Of a stretch of DNA of 64,000 nucleotides, positions 11,640 to 22,190 are shown piece by piece (the stretch's first letter is position 1; every line of letters starts with the position of its first letter). The position numbers and the translations under genes were made by a program. The notes under the pieces were generated by a model, which worked only from the letters and a program-made list of their open reading frames with translations, searched no databases and was not told the DNA's origin. Source of the stretch: Dryas octopetala (lineage: Eukaryota > Streptophyta > Magnoliopsida > Rosales > Rosaceae); contig OY992839.1 in assembly GCA_963921425.1 (NCBI GenBank), positions 20,630,910 through 20,694,909 of the forward strand, given 5' to 3'.

Positions 11640-11927
11640 CAATTGTTTACCCACCTCAACTTGTAAGTAGGGAGGTTTCTTAAATTTTTTTTCTTTTATA
11701 TTATTATTTTACTGTTGTATATTTTTTATAGTTTTTGTCTTTTCTTAGCCAACATTGCACGGTCAATGATTAGCCATATAAATATATTTATTAATTAATA
11801 TCCTGTATAAATGTTCTAGTCTTTCTAAAATCTGTCCTTCTTTATGTAAAAGTCGAACAAAATCAAACCAATCTCTCTTTATATACAACAAAACGAGCAA
11901 AACAAACTAAAACCAATGGCACCATGA
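11640..11927 (+). promoter_or_regulatory. PP2C promoter, leader and overlapping mini-uORF
   Basis: TATA-like sequences occur at about 11775 and 11878 (TTTATATACAAC), about 46 bases before the coding start. A three-codon upstream ORF (ATGGCACCATGA, 11916-11927) encodes Met-Ala-Pro, and its stop overlaps the main ATG at 11924 as ATGA. Such overlap could tune initiation; this is inference. Confidence 0.45.
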
Positions 11928-14900
11928 ACACAACTACACAAGACTCTGCCACCACCACAAGCACCACTGCCTCCTCCTCCTCAGCCACTTCTGGGGCTTC
12001 CCTTAAAGTAGAGGCCCCACGAAGACCACCACCACTTGCAGCAGAGACCGTAATGGTATCCAACAATCCAGATCCACTGGACAGCGGTGGCGGGATCAGG
12101 TTCGTTCCTTCTCATTTTCCCAAACCCATTTCTTACTATTTTGATTCTTTATTGTTTTTGAAATTATTGCCTTGTTGGGTAGCTCTTTGTTTTTATTGGG
12201 TTCTTTCACTGTCTCTGAAACCATATATATCGTTGCCTTTTGTTGAATTGTTGGTTTAATTTGTCCGAAATCTTTTTCTTCTATAAATTCTTGGAATTCA
12301 TCCATTTAATTATTTTTTATTAGTTTCCCAATTCTCTGGAACCCAAGAGGGGGTAATTTTCAATTGGGTTTTCATTTTTATTTAAATACTCTTTTGAATG
12401 ATTGAATCCCATTTGTGTTCCCTAATGACCTGTTAATGTTTGATAATTCCTCTACAAACATTGCCAACTGGCGAAGAAAAATGAAGATTAAGAACAGAAG
12501 TGTGGAGAAATTGACCAATATCTACATAGTAAACAAATTCAAATGACAAGATCATTGCATGCATTAAAATTGAGTTTTTGTCATACACTTTGAAACTCGG
12601 TGCAATCGTTGAGGTTGTTTCTGACCGCTAAATTAAACCTGGACCAATCCCATATAAGGAAAAATCTGAGGTTTCTATATATTTTGTTCAGGGTTGAGTT
12701 ATATGATATTATGATCTTTGACTTTGAAAATGTAATCCTGCTTTCATTATGTCTGTGAGGCTTTTAGAGTATTAAAGCATTGTTTTTAATGACTTTAAGT
12801 ATGAATCGGATGGGTAATTTTTTTGGTTTCTCAAAATATTTCTTCAGCCTTTGTAAAAGGAACAGATATGTAGTGTATTCGGTACAGAATTCTGATAGTT
12901 GTAAAGTTATGTGTACGACCTAATTGTTTTTTTTTTTTTTTTCTCTTGTATCTGGAATTAGCTTTCTCTCTGGTAGCCGCATTGCAAAGTTCAGCTATGG
13001 ATATTCCAGTTTCAAGGGTAAAAGACCTTCGATGGAGGATTATTTTGAGGCAGATATATCAGACATTGATGGTCAGATGGTTGCCTTTTTTGGTGTTTTT
13101 GATGGTACAGTACAAGTTTCTATCACCTATCCCTTGTAGCATGTTTTCTTTTAGGTTTATTCTCATCAGATACAGAAAGTCAGAATAAGCTGATAGTGTT
13201 TTATTCCTGCTTCTGCACATGTTCCCTTTCTTTAAGGGTTCTATCTTAATGATTAATGTATTCTAGTGATGAAAGAATTCTTTCTAAGAGTTAGGAAGAG
13301 TCTAGATGTTTGCATAACCTCCCTCCCCCCTTCTCTTTTCTGCTTATACTGTGCTCCTTTCTTCAGGTCATGGAGGTTCAAGGACTGCGGAATATCTCAA
13401 AAAGAACCTTTTCAAAAATTTGAGTAGCCACCCAGATTTTTTCAAAGACACAAAGGCAGCTATTGGTGTGTAGTCAACTGATTTCTTTTTTTTCTTTTTT
13501 TGTTCTTCATTTATGCCTATTGAATTCATTATTTCATGTTAATCTTTCTTCCGTGTGGATCACAAGACAGTGATGTGTTTATGACTGCAGTTGAAGTATT
13601 TAAACAGACAGATGCTGATTACCTTAATGAGGAGAAAGGCCATCATAGAGATGCTGGCTCAACTGCATCAACCGCTTTGCTGTTAGGGGATAGAATTTTT
13701 GTTGCAAATGTCGGTGATTCAAGAGTCGTCGCCGGCAGAGCTGGTTCAGGTTGCTGTCTTCTCTGCTAAGGGTGGGACTCATTGTGGGTCTCATTTGGGT
13801 GATAACAGCTATATAATTTATCTTGTAACAAATTTCGGGACAAAATATAACTAAAAATGGGGAAATTATATGAGAATTTTACTTTTTAATTTCTTATTCA
13901 ACTTGGCTTAGTTGATTAATGTCTTTGTCATATGTTCGCTGCTTTTTTTAAATGACCAGTAAGTTAAGGATGACCTTTATTGGCATTAAGTAACTTAAAA
14001 TATGAACATTTTTCAATCAAAATACATGTGCATACAACACAACCGTTCTTGAACAATATAACTTTTTTTTCCACTCGTTAATTGTGACATGATAATTATT
14101 GTGTTGTACTGTAGCTATCCCCTTGTCCATTGATCATAAACCTGATAGATCTGATGAACGCCAAAGAATTGAAGAGGCTGGAGGTTTCATTCTTTGGGCA
14201 GGTAAGCTGCTCTATTTCGATTGTGTAGTTCGCAAATTTGATGTATGCTTATAGTGGGAAGGTGGTGTTTTCTTAATATTTGTGCCACCTGTTGATCATG
14301 GCCTTAATATGGTGACTGACGCTTCCATATTTGCTTACATATTTGTAGATATTTTTTTTATTGATCAACATAAATTAAGCTCAATTTGTAATTTTAAACC
14401 ATTTGAGACTCATGTTTATCACCTGAAAGAGTAATAACACATACATGTTTCATGAATGTTGCAAAAGAATTATATAAAAAGAATATTTAATATAATTAAA
14501 GTTTCCAAAATCAAGTCACTCATGTGGGGGGAGGGGGGAATTGCCTTATATGGACAGGGGTTATTATTCATTCCCATCCTCTGCTCCCTAATTGGGATTA
14601 CCTCACTGACCATCTTTCCTGTAGTACTATCAGCAAAATTTCTATGATCAAATGCGCTTATGGCCTTGTTATCTTGTTTAGGTGGTCAGGAAAATATATT
14701 GTCCAGCTGTGGCACTGTAGGCTTATCATGCACCTTCTAGTTCTTAGTCCCCAAACCTCTCCTAATTGTATTAATATCAAAAAAGCCCAACAGTAGCCTG
14801 ACTAATTTGTCCAACTGTAATCTTTTGCTGCATGTTGCTCCCCCCTTCCATGTGTGCAAGATTATACTATGTGATTACTTTCCCCCTTTCCATACTAAGA

Positions 14901-16261
14901 CGTTAGCTATTATCATTTATTAAATGAAAAATAGCAGTGAGTAAAAGCTTTAGTTGAGTTACATTTAATGTGGATTGGAGGCTTTCTGCTTCAGATGTAC
15001 TGGTCTTCGGTTACAGCAGAAAACAGGGACTACCTGCATTACACACACTGATGAATACATAACCATGTTATCTATATTTGTTCAGATGGTTTTTGAGTTC
15101 TTTAATATCACAGTAATCCCAGATGGCCTGAGTGCAGGCTGGAAACAATTTCAATTCCAAACTTGTTCTTTTTTATTTATCTATTTTTTTTGCGTCATTA
15201 AACTTGCCAGGAACATGGCGGGTTGGTGGTGTTCTTGCTGTTTCCCGTGCATTTGGAGACAAAGTACTTAAACCATTTGTTGTCGCAGAGCCAGAAATTC
15301 AGGTAATCTGAAATCTTAAGCTAACTACTCATTTATTTACACATATACCTGTGTGTATTTGTTCATATGCTTGTCTTTTATACTCATGCGTAGGAAGAAG
15401 AAATTGAGGGCGTAGATTTTATAATTATCGCAAGCGATGGACTTTGGAATGTCATATCAAATAAGGCGAGTGCATGTATTGAATTACTTTACTCATAGAT
15501 AATGATTTTCTTGGATTTGTCATCTTGAATTTTTGGAAGAGATACAGTGGGTCTTTTTATACGTAGCATGTGAAACTGTCTCTCTCTATCATTTGTCTTA
15601 ATCTTTACTAGATATAGAATTTTTCTCTTTTATCTTTTGGGATATTAAGTGCAAGTGAATCAGTCAAGTTCCCGAGAGCAGCCATTTTATGCAATGCCAA
15701 CCTAACCATATTTAGATTTCACCTCTTCAGACCTTGCTTTGATGGAACCAATACTGATTAATGGCTTATTTTCTTCTCTTTTTTTTTTTTTTTTTTTGGC
15801 CATTGGGCTTATTTTCTATTAAATTGCCTTTAAAAGGTGGTATTATTTGGTGGTTGAGGTCTTACTACCTAGGGAGCCTTATTGGTCACTGAGATTCAAA
15901 CTCTAGGCTTCTTGTGATGATGGCTGATGATCTAGCAGCCCAGTTGCGATGGCACAGAACTATGAAATCATCATATAGTGAGTGGTTTTCTCATAATTAC
16001 TTGTACAAATGCAAGGTGTGTGTAAGTAAAAGCTTGCATCAAATCAATTTGATTTGATTAGCACTTAAAGATGGAAAAAGGAACTTATCTTAGCAATGAA
16101 TTTGTGATTTGAAAATATTTTTGTTTAAGAAACTCTTTCCTACATCTTTCTTTTTTGTTAATTGAGCATTTGAAGTTGATGTACTATATGATCATGCTTT
16201 AGTATCCAACTCCAAACTAAACCCTAATTTAAAATCAGAACCACTATTTTGTTCTTCCTTT

Positions 16262-16345
<84 letters not shown>

Positions 16346-16513
16346 GGTAACTTTACAATTATTTTTTTATAAATCCCGAAATACCCTTTTCTAATACAAC
16401 TATTAGGTAAAAAGCCATTTAAATAAAACTAAAAATAAAAAAATCTAAAAAATCCACTAACAATAGTTATTGCCCACCAACTAATTAGGAACTTCTCTCT
16501 CCCCCTCTCCTCG

Positions 16514-16571
<58 letters not shown>

Positions 16572-18039
16572 CACCTTTCTCTTTTCTCTTCTATAAACAA
16601 AAGTTTGATTTCAAATAGCATAAATTTCTTATTTCCTTTATAATAGATAAGTTAGGGATTGTGGCATAAAAAGAAACGTAAAATAAATCATTTAATTTAA
16701 GAGTAAAACAATAAATATTTATTGTGAGTTAAAATTAAACAAAAGATTCGCAATTTTTAGGAGTGTGTGAAGGGGCTAGTAGCCCTAATAATAGATAGGA
16801 CATATATACAGATAAGGAAATGTTCTCTTGTCCAAAAATCTGGCATGTTATATTATCAATCTCTGGACCATTGATCTATACTCTTGTTTGAGTGAGTGAT
16901 TTCTGATTGAGAGTCTAGCAACATAACATGTTAGATATCTGGTAAGAGAACATTACCCTAATCGCAAACACATATTTAGAACTATCCGTCTAGAATAAAA
17001 AGTAAGTCTATTAGTTTTTTTTGGAGAATTCTTCTTTTTAGATAATGAATGCACGTCTTATATTATCTTGGAAACTAATATATTGTACTTAATACTTAAA
17101 TGGTTGGCCAATGAGCCCTTCCATTGCAAATCCACCATTCTAGAGAAAGATGTAATCGTTTCAAGTTGTGGACATTATGCTTGGATGGGAACCTATTTTG
17201 AGGGACTAGTATTAATTGCTACCTTGATTTGTTCACCATTCTAGATGTATGTCTCACACATTTTAGCATTACAAACATAATTCTTACAACAATAGTTAAA
17301 CTTATATCTAGGTTCACTGGGATCACCATCTTCAACTTTAGTGATTCTAAATAGTTAATGGTTGGTTGCCTAGTGGGGCTTCCTCTTCTTATCACCCGCG
17401 CTCTGTGGAAGTGACACATAAGGTGTGTACCTGTTGTGGGGGGTTTCAACAGAGTTATTTATGAAACATTGAATTCTCATCCATTAAACTATGCATACTG
17501 AATATTACACTAGAAGATGCAAGAATTTGTGTGCAAGAGCCTTCAGATCAACCGTTGGAACAAATGTCGAAATCTGAGAAAATAAAAAAGTGAAAACAAA
17601 AATAATAAATCAAATTTGTGTGCATGACCCTTCAACTTTGTTGTTGAATGATGTATGTTTTACTACATAAAACTTTGAGTTTCGCTGGCATTTTAGAACT
17701 CAACAAATACAGGTATTTTGATGTTAAATCGAATGGTTAAAAATTTTTAATCCAGTTGATCTGCTTCTATTGACCGTAAGTTGAAGGTTGATTATCTTCT
17801 CTGTATCTCGTGCATGGCAAATGCTTTGCTCTGTTCGTCAGATTTTTATGGAACTCTTTCTTAACATCTTAAAAGTGCTGTCTCTTCATTTTCAGGATGC
17901 TGTGGCTATAGTGCAGGACATAACAGATGCAGAAGAAGCATCTAAAAAACTCATCCAAGAAGCTTATGCAAGAGGGAGCTCAGACAACATAACTAGTGTT
18001 GTTGTCCGATTTGATATTTCAGAGCAAACACATGAATAG
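11924..18039 (+). CDS. Protein phosphatase 2C (PPM family)
   Basis: Eight exons: 11924-12099, 12962-13104, 13367-13465, 13567-13749, 14115-14201, 15211-15302, 15394-15465 and 17896-18039, giving 331 residues. All PP2C motifs are visible: RPSMEDY (about residue 80), VFDGHGG (metal-binding Asp about 106), [57 protein letters not shown] and [10 protein letters not shown]. It is a Mn/Mg-dependent Ser/Thr phosphatase, most like the plant clade that includes Arabidopsis PP2C11 and PP2C59; the ortholog is not resolved. The N-terminal 58 residues are low-complexity Thr/Ser. Intron 7 (15466-17895) starts with GC (AATAAG|GCGAGT). Exon 2 has two in-frame acceptors 15 bases apart (12962 or 12977). The gene appears intact, and its last intron and 3' flank were duplicated to 35.6 kb. 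Confidence 0.9.
16262..16565 (+). repeat. Two (CT)n microsatellites in PP2C intron 7
   Basis: A near-perfect (CT)n run spans 16262-16340 and a second spans about 16517-16563. The 175 bases between them are AT-rich and unrelated to either run. Confidence 0.95.
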
Positions 18040-19000
18040 TTCAAGGTAACTGTTGAGTTAATGCTATCAGTATACACATGCATGCATACTTACATACATA
18101 CCTACATACATATACACGCACTCAACATGGAATTTCGTTACTAGTTGGCAATTGTTTTGATGTTGCAGGTTCAGCTTACTTACAAAGAATCCAAGCACGG
18201 TGGAAAGACTTTTTTGATGCATTATTTTCCCGAAATTCTGTCTTTAATTAATTAGTGTATTGGGCTGACTGCTCAGTTTTCAAGTTGTTAATCCTGAACT
18301 CCTGATTGCCACCCGAACCCAGTCAATTGTCATTTGTTGCTTCAATGTAGTGTTGAATTTGTATTCCTGTATTCCTTCTTTGTGTTCTGAAAATGTAAGC
18401 ACCAACCCAGATTGAAATGTTGATTTTGTTCTCGTCAATAACCCAAATTGAAGTACTAAACCAATGGCATTTTGCTAAAATCATTTTATTGATTCAATTA
18501 AGTACTCAAAAGAGCCTTAAGCTGATGAGATGGTCTCATAAGCCTCCTAGGTTCGGATAGGAAAACTCATCCTAGAGGTATGAATCGGTGGCTGGACTGG
18601 AGCACAATACAACTATAGACTTGAGGGCCAACACGAGTTGATACAAGTAAATGGGGTCGAAGTATCTGGTCATAGACATGGCATATCACGATTTCATGCA
18701 CCAGCCATATGAGCACGAGCACAAAATGGTCTCATATTAAGCACATCTCATTTATCATTGTTTTTTTTCTTCTTTTTAAATAGAATTCTTCAAACTAAAC
18801 AATTTTAAAAAATTAATAATAATCAAGAAAAATAATCTAAAATAAATTTTAAATTCATAAAATCAAAAGAACAATAGCTATGTGCTAAGGCATGTGTTCA
18901 ACTGGTTTAAGGTTTGGGCTCATAACGATTATAAAGGGTCGCCACGAGTATCAGGGTCGCCATGAGTATGATACGAATAAGGCGAACCTAGGATTTAGGA
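17260..19000 (+). repeat. Source copy of the duplicated PP2C-3' block
   Basis: Intron 7 sequence 17260-17800 reappears at 35611-36125, and the downstream flank 18376-19000 reappears at 36586-37290. Both are in the same order and orientation with scattered differences. The stretch 17800-18376, holding exon 8 and the 3' UTR, is missing from the second copy. The whole region is the left side of a tandem block duplication that extends into RH29. Confidence 0.88.
18040..18420 (+). other. PP2C 3' UTR, possibly with an intron
   Basis: After the stop at 18039, TTCAAG|GTAACTG (18046) and TTGATGTTGCAG|GTTC (18168) would splice out about 120 bases of 3' UTR. Such introns can trigger nonsense-mediated decay. 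RNA evidence is needed to say whether it is used. Confidence 0.35.
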
Positions 19001-20760
19001 GGCCCTAGACGAGACTAAAAGTTGAGGTCCTTTGTAGAACCCCATTCAATAACTAAACTAATTAGAAATAATAAATCAATAAATTTTTGGGTTATCTATT
19101 TTTTTTTAGTCCAATTGAAAAATAAGGCTGATAATCCAGCACAGGCGCTACAATGCACTCCCAGCCCAATTCACTCGACATTGTTCACCGAGTACTCGAT
19201 AATTGCCACTGTGCAACAGCAACTATTTGAACTGCATACAAATAATACTTATCAATATACCTTATGTCTTTTCTTACATAAACATGTAAAAAACTAGTGA
19301 AACAAACATAAAACACAAAATTAAAACTTATGAAGTCACATCCACTCATGTTATAACGTAAACATGATTGTTACTAATAATGGCAATTTGCCCAATTTCA
19401 AAAAAAAAAAAAAAAAAAAGACATTCCGAGTGCTCGGCACCAAAAACAAGGAGAAAGTTATAACGTATGCTTATTTGTCAAAAAGTGAACATATTTGTCC
19501 TCGCAACCTTTTAGGTACGTTTATTTATCATTAAAAACTATAAAATGAGCTTTAAAATAATTTACTATAAATTTTTGTAGTTTATTACAAATTTACAAAT
19601 AAATAAAAATATATAGAGGCCTATTTTTTTTTTTGGCAAGGAACAATAAGTCCAAATTTACTTGAATACTATAAAAAAAAAAAAAAAAAAAAAAAAAAGG
19701 CTTCTATTTTTTCATTGAACTAGTGGGCCAATATTCTGTAAGTGACCTTATTTTCGAACAAGCCATAGGCGGTTGCCTAACCCACCTAGCCTCAGGGGCG
19801 GGCCTAAATATGAAGCATGAACATGCTAATTTAAAATGGTTGAGTCATAATTATATGACCCGTTTGACTCTTCTAATAGAGGCATTGTCGCTTAATATTT
19901 TATGTAATTTTATTTATTTCAATCTTAAGCATTTCTAAGTAGTTTCACAATAGGATAAAGTTGTAAATTGTGGGTAAATAAAAATAATCGGTGATATCTT
20001 TTTTCATTTTTTATTAATGAATGACTTTTGTTGTCCATGATATTTAAACTTGAAACTTCATCCCACGAGGCGGAGACTGACTACCACCACTAGTGACTAG
20101 ACCGAATGGTAATTGAAATAGCCCTCTAACATTTTTATTTTCTTACTAGATTACGTAACAACATAAATGGAAAGAGCCACATATAAGAGTGGAAAAATTA
20201 TTCTATATAACCGATATATTAACACGTGGTATAACCAGTCTATTTATTATAATATGAGTGGATTTTATTAATACTATACCCTACTAATATAAACACATCG
20301 TCCAATAATACCCTTACACGTTAGATTGTTTATACCACGTAGCGGTATATTGGTTATATTCTATAATTTTTCGCAAGAGTGGGTGGCTATAAACCTATAA
20401 TAACCTAATTGGAGGTGTCAAACGGGTGTGCCATGCCAGTCTAACCCATTTAAGTTGAGCCTATTCGTGCTTTTGTGTCATGCTCGTATTAGTCCATATA
20501 GCTAAAATCTAAGTTCAGCACAGCCTACAGCCTAGGGCCATTTCGAGCTCATGCCTTGTCTTAAACGGGTCAACCCACATGCTTTTTTTTATAGTTATTT
20601 TAGGGTGAGAAAACTTACTTTATGAATTTTTTTATAATTAAATATTACCATTTTTTTCTTGATTGAGAATTTTTTTACGAAGGTGAAAAACCAATGTTCA
20701 ACGAGTTGTGCATAGTTTGAGCCTATTTCTACTCATTTTCTTGCGGTATTTAGTTTATAT
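19000..20760. other. Duplicated non-coding spacer with poly-A tracts
   Basis: Mostly AT-rich spacer with long A runs at 19400-19419 and 19673-19698. From about 19870 onward it matches 40465-41000 (for example GAATGGTAATTGAAATAGCCC against GAGTGGTCATTGAAATAGCCC). It therefore belongs to the duplicated PP2C-RH29 block. No gene was recognised. Confidence 0.6.
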
Positions 20761-20774
20761 ATATAGTGTTTGTA

Positions 20775-20965
20775 CCGTGCTTTATGGCAGAGGTGGGTTT
20801 AAAAACCGAAAGACCGACCAAACCAACTCAAACCAAATTGAAAAAAGTCGGTCGAACCGGTTGACCGAAAACAGAATTGAACCGACCATCCCTTAGGTTT
20901 AGTTCGGTTTTGATCTTCAAAAAATCGTAAGAACTGAACCAAACCAAACCAAACCGATGGCCTCC
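20775..20965. mobile_element. Short hAT-like insertion rich in ACCGAACC motifs
   Basis: The paralogous copies at 27480 and 41165 read from the TTTAGCTCATGG segment to TTTACTCATG without this stretch. Copy A carries about 190 bases starting GGCAGAGGTGGGTTTAAAAA. They are full of alternating ACCGA/TCGGT motifs (AAACCGAAAGACCGACC, TCGGTCGAACCGG, GTTCGGTTTTG), a composition common in plant hAT MITEs. Exact ends and target duplication are not clear. Confidence 0.5.
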
Positions 20966-21535
20966 ATTTACTCATGTCGTGCCTTGTGGCTTTTAATGGG
21001 CCGGTTTGACACTAAGCCCAATCAATAAAAAATGTACTTCTTCTTCTATAAACGCTAGGCCGCTAGGGTTTAAGAAAAACTAAAACTCAGTGGTAATTGA
21101 TAAAGAGAGCTGCTATTTGCACATCCCTAAATTTCTTTTTGCACACCCCTAACAACTTAATTTGTGAATTTACCTAATTGACACAAAGAGAAATGACCAA
21201 AAAGGACAACCTTTATTATTATTTTTTTAAAAAACTCTCCTTACACACCCAACCCAACACTTTTACACACCCTACCCAACACTCTTAAACCTCAGCCAAA
21301 ATAATCCTAAAACTTTCATTGCACACCCTCTCCTCTCATAACCTCATCTCTTCATCTTTCCTCCATTAAACCCTAAGTTTTCTCTCTTGGTCACCTATAG
21401 GGAATAATATTGTAGAAATATATATTAGTTTTCATGAATATAGCCTTCACTCGTCCCTTATTCGCCTTCAGACGAGGTATGATAGTAATTTTTTGTGTTT
21501 TTTTTTTCATGTTTTTCATTTTCTGTTCGTGGTTC

Positions 21536-21858
21536 GTTCGGCGAACCAGTACCGAACTTTTCTCAATTGTTCGACAGATGGGTACCGAACAAAACTAATA
21601 TATTCGGTGGTTACCTGCCGACTTAAAATTACAAAAAAAGTTTAAAAAATCCATTCGGTGACTGTTCGCCGAATAAACTTACAAATTTCGACAGTAATCT
21701 ACCGAAAGTTTTACATATGTTCAGAAGACATCTGTCGAATGAAGTATTTTGTTTACGTAAAATCGATCTTGTTCGGTAGTCAACTGTCGAACGAAGGTTA
21801 TTGGTTTGGCAGATTACTACCAAACAGATTCATTTTGTTCAATAACCTTCTACCAAAC
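21536..21858 (+). repeat. Phased array of nine 22-bp palindromes (8-6-8) in the MULE
   Basis: Nine 22-base units start at 21536, 21569, 21602, 21653, 21686, 21719, 21771, 21804 and 21837. Each has an 8-base arm like GTTCGGTA or GTTCGACA, six variable bases, and an 8-base complementary arm like TACCGAAC. Spacing is 33, 33, 51, 33, 33, 52, 33, 33, so the array consists of three triplets repeating every 117-118 bases. Spacers and loops are not conserved; the arms are. The array lies 330 bases before the transposase ATG and 430 bases inside the left terminus. The same 33-bp arrangement occurs at 39981-40134. Confidence 0.9.
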
Positions 21859-22190
21859 ACATTGTTTTAACAATATTTTCATGTTTTATGTGTAGGACGA
21901 TGAACAATATGAGCAATATGGTGGTGCTTCTACTCGAAACAGCAAGGTTGATGACTACATTGCGGCCAAGATCGAGGTCGAGGCCGAGGTTTTAACCGAA
22001 TACTTATATGACTATAGTAATGAATTCACAACAAATGATGTATGAATTTGTTATTTGTGAAATATATGTTGTAAATGTAGTTGAAATGTGAATAATGTAA
22101 ATTATATATGTGTAGATATTTCATTCGAGGGATGCATTGGTTAACTAGGCACGTGCACAAGGAAGGACGAACAACATAGTCATTGTCATT

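Noticed and set aside
21536..21858. Regular palindromic array considered as a CRISPR array
   Set aside because: This is a plant nuclear transposon. Both repeat arms and spacers diverge, spacer length is 11 bases, and there are no cas genes.
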